This document shows, in pieces, positions 26,007 through 34,808 of a stretch of 64,000 bases of DNA. Where the stretch lies: NCBI GenBank assembly GCA_001298545.1, contig LJCX01000031.1:124001-188000 (forward strand). Direction: 5' to 3'. Positions within the stretch are counted from its first letter, which is position 1; each line of letters begins with the position of its first letter. A model generated the notes under the pieces. The model did not search any database. It saw only the letters and a list, made by a program, of their open reading frames with translations, and had not been told where the DNA came from. A program made the position numbers and the translations under genes. This stretch comes from Actinobacteria bacterium OV320. GTDB lineage: Bacteria; Actinomycetota; Actinomycetes; Streptomycetales; Streptomycetaceae.

Positions 26007-26278
26007 GAAGCGGCCGCCTGCCGGTCCTCCGCCTCCAACTGGTCCATGAACGCGTCGTGAGACATCGACTGGCCGGACGGAGCCGCCTCACGAGCCCGCG
26101 CTTCTGCGATGTCCGCCTCATCGCGCAGCCGCTGAAGCTCTTCCAGTTCGCTTATCGGGATGAGCGCGGCGGCGGGCCTGCCGTACTCGGTGATCAGGAT
26201 GTGTTCCTGGCCGTGCCGGACACGACCGACGAGCTGACCGAGCTGATTGCGGGCTTCCACAAGCGGATATGTCTCCAT
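26003..26278 (-). CDS. Phd/YefM-family antitoxin
   Basis: The 91-residue protein has the Phd/YefM DNA-binding N-terminus (YPLVEARNQLGQLVGRVRHGQEHILITEYGRPAAALIPI) and an acidic C-terminus that should wrap the toxin. It neutralises the RelE-family partner downstream and represses the operon. ATG 26278 lies 7 bases after a TACAGT -10 box, so the mRNA may be leaderless. The pairing of a Phd-type antitoxin with a RelE-type toxin is common. Confidence 0.88.
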   Translation of the reverse strand: METYPLVEARNQLGQLVGRVRHGQEHILITEYGRPAAALIPISELEELQRLRDEADIAEARAREAAPSGQSMSHDAFMDQLEAEDRQAAAS

Positions 26279-26284
26279 GGACAA

Positions 26285-26307
26285 ACTGTACACACCTGCC
26301 GGTGTGT
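26285..26307 (-). promoter_or_regulatory. toxin-antitoxin operator and -10 box
   Basis: The palindrome ACACACC-TGCC-GGTGTGT (26290-26307) overlaps a minus-strand TACAGT hexamer (26290-26285) just before the antitoxin start. The antitoxin or the complex probably binds here. Confidence 0.55.
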
Positions 26308-26316
26308 GCGGTGAAA

Positions 26317-27207
26317 TCATCGGGACGTCGCTGTCCTTTCCGGGCGTGGCCGGGACATCGCGGCTCGGATGCCGGCCGTGTGGGCGTGGATGGCCGCCGC
26401 GGGCAGGGGCGCATTGGCGTGGGCGTGGGCGCGTTCCCCCCGGCAGCCGCTGCATACGCCCCCCGGCAGCGCTTCGGGGCGGCCCGGGACACGACACTCC
26501 GCGCACTCCAGCATCCGGCGGGGCGGGCGTGGGGCAGGCGGCTCCGGTGGGAGTTTGTCCGTCAGGCGGCGGTGGAGCAGGGCCGCCGGGCTGTGGACGG
26601 GAGTGGGCAGGCCGGCGGTGAGAGCGGCGAGGAGCGTGTCTTCGGTGGCCCCGCGCGCGAACCACTCCTCCACCAGCGGGGCGAGCTGCGCGCAGTCGGC
26701 TGCGGAGAGGGAGAGGGCGGGGGCCGTACGGCCGAGGGCGGCCAGGAGGATGTGGGCTCGGGAGCGGGTGGCGGGCCGGGCTCGTTCGGGGTCCGGCGCG
26801 TCTTCCGGTACGTCACCTCGCGTGAAGGTCGCCCACCAGCGGTCGTCGCGCGCGGTACGGGTGAACCACGTTCGGGTGATCCAGCGGGACTCGCCCGAGG
26901 CGGTTGCCATGCGTTCCCGGCCCCGCCTCAGGTGCCCGGCCTGCTGGATGCGGTTGAGGGCGGTGCGGAGGGCGCACTGGCCGTACGGGAGCGTCTTGGC
27001 CAGCGTCTTCACGGAGATGTCGGTGCCGTCGGGGAGACGGTCGATGTATGCGGCGATCGCCGCCTCGCGGGGCGGGAGGTGCGCGAAGTCGTGACGGGTG
27101 CGGCGGAGTTGGCCCGGTGCGGAGCGTTTTCCGTAACCCGGATTGGCCATCGGGTGCGGGGATACGTGCGCGGGCGGGGAGGCGGCACTAAGCTTGGCGT
27201 CAGCCAC
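26317..27207 (-). CDS. winged-helix protein with C-terminal zinc-ribbon-like motif
   Basis: About 296 residues. Residues about 45-115 form a helix-turn-helix (LPPREAAIAAYIDRLPDGTDISVKTLAKTLP ... ALRTALNRIQQAGHLRRGRE), like MarR/GntR-type winged helices. The middle is helical, and the end carries CAEC and CSGC, a probable zinc site, followed by an Arg/His/Ala tail. Similar proteins are frequent in Streptomyces accessory regions; target unknown. The start is uncertain: GTG 27207 is used, with ATG 27150 (MANPGYGKRS) and TTG 27237 as alternatives. Confidence 0.65.
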   Translation of the reverse strand: MADAKLSAASPPAHVSPHPMANPGYGKRSAPGQLRRTRHDFAHLPPREAAIAAYIDRLPDGTDISVKTLAKTLPYGQCALRTALNRIQQAGHLRRGRERMATASGESRWITRTWFTRTARDDRWWATFTRGDVPEDAPDPERARPATRSRAHILLAALGRTAPALSLSAADCAQLAPLVEEWFARGATEDTLLAALTAGLPTPVHSPAALLHRRLTDKLPPEPPAPRPPRRMLECAECRVPGRPEALPGGVCSGCRGERAHAHANAPLPAAAIHAHTAGIRAAMSRPRPERTATSR

Positions 27208-27236
27208 GGATCGACTGCTTTCGATCTTGTAGGTCA

Positions 27237-27271
27237 AGCCCCCGCAGGTGTTGGCGCACCTGGCGGGGGCT
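27237..27271. terminator. strong hairpin upstream of the winged-helix gene
   Basis: AGCCCCCGCAGGTG and CACCTGGCGGGGGCT pair with one bulge. The plus-strand side continues TGTTTCGTT. It may terminate transcription from the DUF397 gene before it enters the winged-helix gene. Confidence 0.6.
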
Positions 27272-27426
27272 GTTTCGTTATGCGCACGCTAGAGCGTGGT
27301 GACCTTCCGTGGCAAGTCGGTCGCTCCGCGTCAACTCACCGGGTGGGAGGGTGGGTTGAGACCCCTGACCCGTTCCGTGCAAAGAGGGCTCGACGCTGGG
27401 TGCTTGAGCTTCGGGACGGTTGTGGA

Positions 27427-27693
27427 TCAGTCCACCTTGAGGTTCTCCACGAACGCGGACCACGCCTCGGCCCGGAACACGAGCCTCGGGCCGTGGGGGG
27501 TCTTGGAGTCACGGACGGGGACGAGGGTGGGGTGGCCGTCGGCGACTTCGAGGCAGTTGCCGCCGTCGCCCCCGCTGTACGTCGACTTGCGCCAGCGGGC
27601 GACCTCCAGGCAGTTGCCGCCCTCGCCGCCGCTGTAGCTGGACTTGTGCCAGGTGGCGGCGGTCAGGTCGTACTCATCGGTGCTCTTCTCCAT
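27427..27693 (-). CDS. DUF397 protein with an internal duplication
   Basis: The 88-residue product has the DUF397 hallmark twice in tandem: WHKSSYSGGEGGNCLEVA at about 15-32 and WRKSTYSGGDGGNCLEVADG at about 34-53, followed by one copy of the usual tail VPVRDSKTPHGPRLVFRAEAW. DUF397 proteins are small partners of XRE-type regulators in Streptomyces (BldB-like neighbourhoods). No XRE gene is next to it here. ATG 27693. Confidence 0.85.
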   Translation of the reverse strand: MEKSTDEYDLTAATWHKSSYSGGEGGNCLEVARWRKSTYSGGDGGNCLEVADGHPTLVPVRDSKTPHGPRLVFRAEAWSAFVENLKVD

Positions 27694-27747
27694 GCTCGTA
27701 ATCCTGCGCCAGAACCGTGACACCCGCTCCCGTGAGGAGACCGTCGG

Positions 27748-28428
27748 TCAGGACGCGGTGTAGTAGGAGGCGATGGCGGGCTGGCCCGTGTAGTTGGGGC
27801 CGGCGGTCGGGTCGGCGCCCAGGTAGTGGAACGGGAGGCGGACGGCTCGGGCGCCCCGGAGGGTGAGGCGGTGGTGGCGGGGGCTGTAGTCGTAGCCCGC
27901 CGCGCGCAGGGCCGAGACCACGCCTCTCGCGGCGGTCGAACCGTCGGCGTGGCGCACCGACTCCGGGTCGAAGTGGGCGACCAGCAGGCCGTCCTCGGTC
28001 AGCCAGGACGCGGCGCGGCTGAGCAGGCCGAGCTGGTCGCCGACGTAGTGCAGACCGTGGACGCAGGTGATCAGGTCGTAGGTCCGGGCCGGGGTCCAGG
28101 AGGAGACGGAGGCGACTGTCTCCTCCAGGACGGGCGGGGCGGGCCGCGGAACGAGCGGGCCCACCAGGTCGACGGCGGTGAGGACCGCCTCGGCCGGCAG
28201 GACGGACGCGGCCTCGCGCAGGGCGCGGCCCTCGCCGCTGCACAGGTCCAGCCAGGAGGGCGTGGGGCGGGGTGCGAGGTGGGCCAATAGGTCGATGCCC
28301 AGTGCACGGGCGTAGCTGTTCACGCCGGTGAGGCCGCGCTCGCGGTTCATGGTGTTGTTGGCGACCACGGAGGACCGTTCCAGCTCGGGGGAGGAGAGCA
28401 GGGAGCTGAGCTTCGACGGCTTCGGCAT
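27748..28428 (-). CDS. SAM-dependent methyltransferase
   Basis: The 226-residue class I methyltransferase has the SAM-binding motif LDLCSGEGRAL (about 60-70), an acidic AVDLV (about 87), and LITCVHGLHYVGD (post-II). The end block GARAVRLPFHYLGADPTAGPNYTGQPAIASYYT is distinctive but I do not know its meaning. The substrate is unknown. ATG 28428. It lies 54 bases before the DUF397 gene on the same strand, so the two may be co-transcribed. Confidence 0.8.
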   Translation of the reverse strand: MPKPSKLSSLLSSPELERSSVVANNTMNRERGLTGVNSYARALGIDLLAHLAPRPTPSWLDLCSGEGRALREAASVLPAEAVLTAVDLVGPLVPRPAPPVLEETVASVSSWTPARTYDLITCVHGLHYVGDQLGLLSRAASWLTEDGLLVAHFDPESVRHADGSTAARGVVSALRAAGYDYSPRHHRLTLRGARAVRLPFHYLGADPTAGPNYTGQPAIASYYTAS

Positions 28429-28607
28429 GGCGTCATTCTCGCGGCCGGGACGGGTGGCAGGGATGGGCGGCCCGGGTGCGTGGCCGGGATCACAGGGGCT
28501 GTCTCCCGGGGCTCGGAATGGCGCGAGGGGCCGGGCGGTTTCAGTGGGAGAGGCACTTGATGCATGTGCACATACCCACCGGTCCATCACCCCGAGGAGC
28601 CCCCCAC

Positions 28608-29735
28608 GTGAGCATCACCCCGCCCGCCGCCACGCGCGCCGCCGAGATTCTCGCCCGCCCGGTGTCCATCAACGGACTCACCGTCCCGAACCGCATCGCC
28701 ATGGCGCCGATGACCCGCATGTTCTCCCCGGGCGGCGTTCCCGGTGAGGACGTCGTGTCGTACTACGGCCGTAGGGCCGCCGCCGGTGTGGGCCTCATCG
28801 TCACCGAGGGGACGTACGTCGGGCACGAGTCGGCGGGGCAGAGCGACCGGGTGCCGCGCTTCCACGGCGCGGAGCAGCTCGCGGGCTGGGCGAAGGTCGC
28901 GGAGGCCGTGCACGCGGGCGGCGGGACGATCGTGCCGCAGCTGTGGCACATCGGGATGGTGCGCAACCAGGGTGAGCCGCCGTTCGCGGACGCGCCCGCC
29001 GTCGGCCCCTCCGGCATCCGGGTCGACGGTACCGAGGGCACCGGCAAGGCGATGACCCAGCGCGACCTGGACGACGTCATCGGCGCGTTCGCCGAGGCCG
29101 CGGCCGCCGCCGAGCGCATCGGCTTCGACGGCGTGGAGATCCACGGCGCCCACGGATACCTCGTGGACCAGTTCCTGTGGGCCGGCACCAACCGCCGCAC
29201 CGACGCCTACGGCGGCGACGCCGTGGCCCGTGCGAAGTTCGCCGCCGAGATCGTGGCCGCCGTGCGCGAGACCGTCTCGGCCGAGTTCCCGATCATCTTC
29301 CGCTACTCGCAGTGGAAGCAGGAGGCGTACGACGCGCGACTCGCCGAGACGCCGGAGGAGCTGGAGGCCATACTCGCCCCGCTCGCCGCCGCCGGTGTCG
29401 ACTCCTTCCACGCCTCCACCCGCCGCTACTGGCTCCCGGAGTTCGACGGCTCGGACCTCAACCTCGCGGGCTGGACGAAGAAGCTGACCGGCAAGCCCAC
29501 CATCACGGTCGGCTCGGTCGGGCTCGACGGCGACTTCATCAAGGGCTTCGCGGGCGAGGGCTCCCCGGTCAAGGGCATCGACGACCTCCTCGACCGGCTG
29601 GAGCGCGACGAGTTCGACATGGTGGCCGTCGGGCGTGCGCTGCTCCAGGACCCGCAGTGGGCGGCCAAGGTGCTCGACGGCCGTCTCGACGAGCTGAAGC
29701 CGTACGACGCCGCCGCGCTGCGCACCCTCAGCTGA
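28608..29735 (+). CDS. NADH:flavin oxidoreductase (Old Yellow Enzyme family)
   Basis: The 375-residue TIM-barrel flavoprotein has the OYE blocks NGLTVPNRIAMAPMTRMFS, GVGLIVTEGTYV, QLWHIGMV (FMN and substrate residues), GFDGVEIHGAHGYLVDQFLW and the phosphate-binding GSVGLDGDF ... VAVGRALLQDP. It reduces activated alkenes or related compounds with NAD(P)H in the cytosol; the substrate is unknown. GTG 28608 has GAGGAG 8 bases upstream; an upstream ATG-containing extension lacks such a site. Confidence 0.88.
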   Translation: MSITPPAATRAAEILARPVSINGLTVPNRIAMAPMTRMFSPGGVPGEDVVSYYGRRAAAGVGLIVTEGTYVGHESAGQSDRVPRFHGAEQLAGWAKVAEAVHAGGGTIVPQLWHIGMVRNQGEPPFADAPAVGPSGIRVDGTEGTGKAMTQRDLDDVIGAFAEAAAAAERIGFDGVEIHGAHGYLVDQFLWAGTNRRTDAYGGDAVARAKFAAEIVAAVRETVSAEFPIIFRYSQWKQEAYDARLAETPEELEAILAPLAAAGVDSFHASTRRYWLPEFDGSDLNLAGWTKKLTGKPTITVGSVGLDGDFIKGFAGEGSPVKGIDDLLDRLERDEFDMVAVGRALLQDPQWAAKVLDGRLDELKPYDAAALRTLS

Positions 29736-29781
29736 GCGACACCTCGCCGGGTGACACCTCGCCGGGTGTCAACTCGCGGGT

Positions 29782-30648
29782 ATGGTCCGGGAGATGAGAA
29801 TCCTGCATCTCTCGGACACCCATATCGGCCGCGTCGACGGGCCCGAGGGCCGTCGTGTCGACGCCGCCGACTCCCTGCGGCTCCTGCTCGGCGAACTCCG
29901 CCACCTGCGGGACGTGGACGCGGTCGTCGTCACCGGCGACCTCGCCGACGACGGCTCGGTGGCGGCTTACACGACCGTGCGGGAGCTGATCGGCGGCTTC
30001 GCGCGCTCTCTCGGCGCGCCCGTCTTCTACACCACCGGCAACCACGACGAGCGGTCCGCCTTCACGAAGGTGCTCGGCAGTGGTCACCCGGATGCCGTCC
30101 TCGACTTCCCCGGCGCCGAGCGGGCCGCCGTCAGCACGGTGGGCGGTTGGCGGCTCGTCACCCTCGACTCACTGGTGCCGGGGGAGGTGTACGGCCGACT
30201 GGGCGCAGGCCAACTGGACTGGCTGCGGGACGTGTTGAGCACGCCGACCGAGCAGGGCACCGTCGTCGCCCTCCACCATCCGCCGATCAGCCTCGGCATC
30301 TCGGCGACCCAGCAGGTCTTCGGGCTGCGCGACCCCGAGGGGCTGGCGGAGGTGATCCGGGGGAGTGACGTCCGCGTGCTGCTCACCGGGCACTTCCATC
30401 TCCAGCTCTTCGGGCTGCTGGCCGGCGTGCCGGTGTGGGTGACGCCCGGGGTCGTCAACCGCATCGACCTGACCACCGCGCCCGGCACCGAGCGGGCGGT
30501 GCGGGGGGCGTCCGCGTCCCTGGTGGAGCTGGGCGGGGCGACGGGGCCGATGTTCCACACCCTGCACGCACGGGATCCGCGTGCCCACGAGACGGTGTAC
30601 GAGCTGGACGAGGAGCGGACCCGGGAGATCATCGCGCGCCACGGCTGA
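29782..30648 (+). CDS. metallophosphoesterase (CpdA-like)
   Basis: The 288-residue protein has the full calcineurin-like set: LSDTHIG, VVTGDLADDG, TTGNHDE, LHHPPIS and LTGHFHL, which bind two metals. Similarity in layout to CpdA suggests a 3',5'-cyclic nucleotide or other phosphodiester substrate; this is not proven. ATG 29782 is used; ATG 29794 (MRILHLSD) is equally possible. Confidence 0.85.
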   Translation: MVREMRILHLSDTHIGRVDGPEGRRVDAADSLRLLLGELRHLRDVDAVVVTGDLADDGSVAAYTTVRELIGGFARSLGAPVFYTTGNHDERSAFTKVLGSGHPDAVLDFPGAERAAVSTVGGWRLVTLDSLVPGEVYGRLGAGQLDWLRDVLSTPTEQGTVVALHHPPISLGISATQQVFGLRDPEGLAEVIRGSDVRVLLTGHFHLQLFGLLAGVPVWVTPGVVNRIDLTTAPGTERAVRGASASLVELGGATGPMFHTLHARDPRAHETVYELDEERTREIIARHG

Positions 30649-30679
30649 GGCCGAGGGGGCGGCTGGCCTTCGCTTGACC

Positions 30680-30751
30680 CCGACCGGCCTTCGTCTGCCC
30701 GCCCGCGGCCCGCCGCCCGCCGCTCGGCGCCGACCGGCCTTCGTCTGCCCG
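30680..30751. repeat. 22-base direct repeat after the phosphoesterase gene
   Basis: The 22-base unit starting CCGACCGGCCTTCGTCTGCC occurs at 30680-30701 and 30730-30751, with further decayed TCTGGCCT-like units to 30800. The 265-base gap 30649-30913 has no gene. Confidence 0.6.
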
Positions 30752-30835
30752 TCGCCTGGCCTATGTCTGGCTTCTGCCTGCCCTCCGTCTGGCCTCCCCT
30801 TTCTTCCCGGGCGGCGCGGGCACGGGGGATTTAGC

Positions 30836-30879
30836 TTGCTTAACTCAATCAATCTACATAAGCTTGCTTGAGTCAAGCA
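30836..30879. promoter_or_regulatory. paired operators upstream of the DHA2 transporter gene
   Basis: TTGCTTGAGTCAAGCA at 30864-30879 contains a perfect TGCTTGA/TCAAGCA palindrome. A second copy, TTGCTTAACTCAATCA, lies at 30836-30851 (12 of 16 identical, 28 bases upstream). The pair sits 35-78 bases before the start codon and looks like sites for a MarR- or TetR-type repressor not encoded nearby. Confidence 0.6.
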
Positions 30880-30913
30880 GTTCATCCCTCGTGCATCCGA
30901 CGGAGGCCCTGTC

Positions 30914-32404
30914 ATGTCCGACGCCCTTGCCCGACCCGCTGCGGCGGGAACATCCGCCCCACCGAGGTCGAACGCCGTGGTGGCGGTGCTGGCCCTGGCC
31001 GGGATCGTCGTCTCGCTGATGCAGACGCTGGTCATCCCGATCGTCCCCGAGCTGCCCAAGCTGCTGGACGCGCCCGCCTCCGACACCGCCTGGGCGGTCA
31101 CCGCCACGCTGCTCGCCGCCGCCGTCGCCACCCCGGTGGTGGGGCGGCTCGGGGACATGGTCGGCAAGCGGCGGATGCTGCTCACCAGCATCGTGCTGCT
31201 GGTGTCCGGCTCGGTGGTCTGCGCGCTGGCCGACTCGCTCGTCCCGATGATCGTCGGCCGTGCGCTCCAGGGTCTGTCGGCGGCCGTGGTGCCGCTGGGG
31301 ATCAGCATCCTGCGGGACACGGTGTCCGCCGAGAAGCTCGCCGGTTCCACCGCGGTGATGAGCGCCTCCCTCGGCGTCGGCGGCGCGCTCGGTCTGCCCA
31401 CCGCCGCGTTCATCGCGGACAACTGGGACTGGCACATCCTCTTCTGGACCTCCGCCGCCCTCGGCGTCGTCTCCTTCCTGCTCGTGCTGCTGTTCGTCCC
31501 GGAATCGCGGAACCGCGTCGGCGGCCGCTTCGACCTCGTCGGCTCGCTCGGTCTGTCCGCCGGTCTGGTCTCGCTGCTGCTGGCCGTGTCCAAGGGCGCC
31601 GACTGGGGCTGGACCTCCGGTACGACACTGGGCCTGGGTGCCGCCGCCGTCCTGATCCTGGCCGCCTGGGGCGGGTGGGAGCTCAAGGCGAAGCAGCCGC
31701 TGGTCGACCTGCGCACCACCGCCAAGCCGCAGGTGCTCTTCACCAACCTCGCCTCGATCGCCCTCGGCTTCTCGATGTTCGCGATGTCCCTGGTCCTGCC
31801 CCAGCTGCTCCAGCTGCCCGAGCAGACCGGCTACGGCCTGGGCAGGTCGATGCTGACCGTCGGTCTGGTGCTGGCCCCGCAGGGCCTGGTCATGATGGTC
31901 ATGTCCGCCGTGTCCGCCAAGATCACCAAGGCCAAGGGCCCCAAGGTCACCCTGATGATCGGCGCGCTGATCGTCGCCTCCGGCTACGGCCTGAACATCG
32001 CGCTCATGTCCGAGGTCTGGCACCTGATCCTGGTGTCCTGCATCATCGGCGCCGGCGTCGGCTTCACCTACGGCGCGCTCCCGGCCCTGATCATGGGCGC
32101 CGTGGACCCCTCCCAGACGGGCGCGGCCAACAGCCTCAACACCCTGATGCGGTCCCTGGGCACCAGCTTCGCCAGCGCCATCGCCGGTGTGATCCTCGCT
32201 CAGATGACCACCGACTTCGGCGGCTACGCCCTTCCCTCGGAGAACGGCTTCAAGGTCGTCATGGCCATCGGAGCCGGCGCGGCCCTGGCCGCCTTCCTCC
32301 TCGCCACCTTCATCCCGAAGCGCAAGGTCCCCGCCGGGCTCTCGGTGGTGGAAGACGCGGCAGGTACGGAGGGCGCCGAGGAGGCCGCCCCGGTCGAGGC
32401 GTGA
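30914..32404 (+). CDS. MFS transporter, DHA2 drug-efflux family
   Basis: The 496-residue membrane protein has about 14 hydrophobic segments, as in the DHA2 family, with the MFS motif LGDMVGKRRML between helices 2 and 3 and PLGISILRDTV in helix 4. It should export drugs or metabolites using the proton gradient. ATG 30914 follows GGAGG. A paired operator lies upstream and a terminator follows the gene. Confidence 0.9.
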   Translation: MSDALARPAAAGTSAPPRSNAVVAVLALAGIVVSLMQTLVIPIVPELPKLLDAPASDTAWAVTATLLAAAVATPVVGRLGDMVGKRRMLLTSIVLLVSGSVVCALADSLVPMIVGRALQGLSAAVVPLGISILRDTVSAEKLAGSTAVMSASLGVGGALGLPTAAFIADNWDWHILFWTSAALGVVSFLLVLLFVPESRNRVGGRFDLVGSLGLSAGLVSLLLAVSKGADWGWTSGTTLGLGAAAVLILAAWGGWELKAKQPLVDLRTTAKPQVLFTNLASIALGFSMFAMSLVLPQLLQLPEQTGYGLGRSMLTVGLVLAPQGLVMMVMSAVSAKITKAKGPKVTLMIGALIVASGYGLNIALMSEVWHLILVSCIIGAGVGFTYGALPALIMGAVDPSQTGAANSLNTLMRSLGTSFASAIAGVILAQMTTDFGGYALPSENGFKVVMAIGAGAALAAFLLATFIPKRKVPAGLSVVEDAAGTEGAEEAAPVEA

Positions 32405-32423
32405 GCGCCAACTGACCTGCCGG

Positions 32424-32460
32424 AGGCGGCTGTCACCCACACGAGGGGTGACAGCCGCCT
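32424..32460. terminator. hairpin terminator of the DHA2 gene
   Basis: AGGCGGCTGTCACCC pairs with GGGGTGACAGCCGCCT around a 6-base loop. Confidence 0.85.
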
Positions 32461-32519
32461 TCGGCACTTTCGCCGATCACCGTCCGTTCCACGAGCAGCC
32501 GCCATTTCAGGAGTGATCC

Positions 32520-34088
32520 ATGACGACACCCGACGCCACCGACACCACCGACCGGCTCGTCGCCCGCACCACCGCCGGCGCCGTACGGGGTCGCCGCGAG
32601 GAGGACCTGACGGTCTTCCGCGGTATCCCCTTCGCCGCGCCGCCGGTCGGCGAGGCCCGCTTCCAGGCTCCGCGCCCGCCCCACCCGTGGGACGGGACAC
32701 GGGAGGCGTACGCCTTCGGCCCGCCGCCCCCGCAGGAGGCCGGCATCCAGGGCCGGGCGGGGATCCCGGACGCCCCGACCGGCGACGACTGGCTGACGGT
32801 CAACGTCTGGACCCCGGACCCGGAGCCGGACCCGTCGGCCGCCCGGCCGGTGATGGTGTGGATCTACGGCGGCGCCTACAAGCTCGGTCACTCCGGCAGC
32901 CCCGGCTACGACGCGCAGCACCTCGCCCGCGCCGGTGATCTGGTCGTCGTCACCTTCAACTACCGGGTCGGCATAGAGGGGTTCGCGCGGATCGAGGGCG
33001 CGCCCGCCAACCGGGGGCTGCTGGACCAGGTCGCCGCGCTGGAGTGGGTGCGGGACAACATCACGGCGTTCGGCGGCGACCCCGGCCGGGTGACCGTCTT
33101 CGGCGAGTCGGCGGGCGCCGGTTCGGTGGCCTCGCTGCTGGCCATGCCGAGCGCCCGGGGCCTGTTCGGGCGGGCCGTCGCGCAGAGCGTGCCCGGCACG
33201 TACTTCTCCGACGAACTGGCCCGCGACCTGGCGAGCGCGATCGCCGCGGAGGCCGGCCTGCGTCCGACCGCCGCCGACCTGGGCACGGTGGACCCGCGCA
33301 CGCTGACCGAGGCCGGTGCGGCGTTGGGCGCGAAGATGGCACAGCGGGTGGACCGGTGGGGGCAGGTCGCGCCCACGGTCACCCCGTTCTCTCCCGTGGT
33401 CGACGGCGAGATCCTGCCGACGACCCCCTGGCAGGCCCTGGCGGCGGGCGCCGCTCGGGACGTCGAGCTGATCGTCGGACACAACGCGCAGGAGTTCCGG
33501 CTGTTCCTCGTCCTGGGCGGCCTGCTGGGCAGGGTGACCGAGGAACAGGCGACGGCCGTGCTGCGGCTGTTCGCCCCGGGCGGGGGAGCGGAGGGCGAGC
33601 AGGCCTACCGGTCGGCCTTCCCGGACGCGGACGCGGGCGAGCTGTACGAGAGGGTGCAGTCGGACTGGCTGTTCCACATACCCTCCCTGCGGCTGGCCGA
33701 GGCGCAGGTGGCGGGCGGTGGCCGGGCCCATGTCTACGAGCTGACCTGGCCGGCCCCGGGAGCCGGCGGCACCCTGGGCGCGTGCCACGGCCTGGACATT
33801 CCGCTGCTGTTCGGCACCTACGCGGCGGACCTCGGCAACCTGCTGTTCGCGGGGGCGGAGGTGACGGACGAGGCCCGGGCCCTGACGGCGGAATTCCAGC
33901 GGTCGTGGACGTCCTTCGCGCGGACGGGAGACCCGGGCTGGCCGGCCTACGACCCGGAGCGGCGGCTGGTTCAGGTGCTGGACGCGGAGCCGGAGGTGCG
34001 CCCGTACCCGGAGGAGACGTCCCGCCGGCTGTGGGAGGGACACGACTTCCCGCCACTGCCGTTGCTGGACGGGAGTGCCGGGGTCTAG
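32520..34088 (+). CDS. type-B carboxylesterase/lipase
   Basis: The 522-residue alpha/beta hydrolase has the type-B pattern: VFRGIPFAAPPVGEARFQAP near the start, the oxyanion region VWIYGGAY, and the nucleophile elbow GESAGAGS with Ser197. An NVWTP block and a C-terminal GACHGLDIPLLFG (His of the triad) complete it. No signal peptide is seen, so it is probably cytosolic. Substrate is an unknown ester. CAGGAG precedes ATG 32520. Confidence 0.9.
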   Translation: MTTPDATDTTDRLVARTTAGAVRGRREEDLTVFRGIPFAAPPVGEARFQAPRPPHPWDGTREAYAFGPPPPQEAGIQGRAGIPDAPTGDDWLTVNVWTPDPEPDPSAARPVMVWIYGGAYKLGHSGSPGYDAQHLARAGDLVVVTFNYRVGIEGFARIEGAPANRGLLDQVAALEWVRDNITAFGGDPGRVTVFGESAGAGSVASLLAMPSARGLFGRAVAQSVPGTYFSDELARDLASAIAAEAGLRPTAADLGTVDPRTLTEAGAALGAKMAQRVDRWGQVAPTVTPFSPVVDGEILPTTPWQALAAGAARDVELIVGHNAQEFRLFLVLGGLLGRVTEEQATAVLRLFAPGGGAEGEQAYRSAFPDADAGELYERVQSDWLFHIPSLRLAEAQVAGGGRAHVYELTWPAPGAGGTLGACHGLDIPLLFGTYAADLGNLLFAGAEVTDEARALTAEFQRSWTSFARTGDPGWPAYDPERRLVQVLDAEPEVRPYPEETSRRLWEGHDFPPLPLLDGSAGV

Positions 34089-34660
34089 AGGTTGCCGAGG
34101 GGCTCGATGTCGACCTTCACCGGGGTGCCCCAGATGCGCAGTACCTCGTAGTCGGTGAACTCGTGCACCAGGCGGTAGGCCATCGCGGGCCGGGATCCGC
34201 GGCGCAGGGCGGCGATGTAGAGCTCGGCCTCGCGGCGGTCCCTGCGCGGCGTCCCGCAGAGCTGCCACTCCTGGCCGGTCCACAGCTCCGCCAGCCAGCG
34301 CTGCTGGGGCTGCGGGCGGTCGGCGCGGGTGCCGTAACGGGAGGTGGAGGGGGTGGGGGCGCTGTAAGGGGCCTGCGGGGCGGGGCCGTTGAACTCGGCG
34401 CGGCGGGCCGCCCGGCGGCGGGTCTCGCAGAGCAGGCACAGGTCGGGGGCCGCCTCGTCGACCGGGCCGTGCGGGTGCTCGGCGCAGCGGGTGGTGGGCG
34501 TGGCGCCGACGACGCTGTCGTCCAGCAGGTCCAGGGCACGCCGCAGATCGGCCTTGACCTCGTGCAGCCGGGTGTCCGGGGTGTCGGCGTTGAGCGCTTC
34601 GCCATGCTCGCCGAGGAGTCGGAGGGCACGGCCGAGCGCGGTGAGCTGGGCGTGGTTCAT
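34085..34660 (-). CDS. hypothetical protein with Cys/His cluster
   Basis: I do not recognise this 191-residue protein. The N-terminal third is helical (LTALGRALRLLGEHGEAL ... LRRALDLLDDS). A middle segment with CAEHPHG ... CLLCETRRR could bind zinc. The C-terminal third is Trp/Arg-rich with WLAELWTGQEWQLCGTPR. Its last codons overlap the esterase stop by four bases in convergent orientation. ATG 34660. Confidence 0.6.
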   Translation of the reverse strand: MNHAQLTALGRALRLLGEHGEALNADTPDTRLHEVKADLRRALDLLDDSVVGATPTTRCAEHPHGPVDEAAPDLCLLCETRRRAARRAEFNGPAPQAPYSAPTPSTSRYGTRADRPQPQQRWLAELWTGQEWQLCGTPRRDRREAELYIAALRRGSRPAMAYRLVHEFTDYEVLRIWGTPVKVDIEPLGNL

Positions 34661-34808
34661 GGCTCCAGGGTAGGGCGGGCGCGGCGGGTGACGGCTCTCG
34701 GCCAATCTGCGCGGCACAGCTGTGATTGTTGACAATTTCGGTGACGATTCAAGGGTGCGGGTGGTAGCAAGGGGGCGACGGCAAGAGCTGCCTACTCAAG
34801 AGACGGAT

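Noticed and set aside
30649..30871. Small plus-strand frame after the phosphoesterase gene
   Set aside because: It crosses short direct repeats and has no ribosome site or recognisable sequence.
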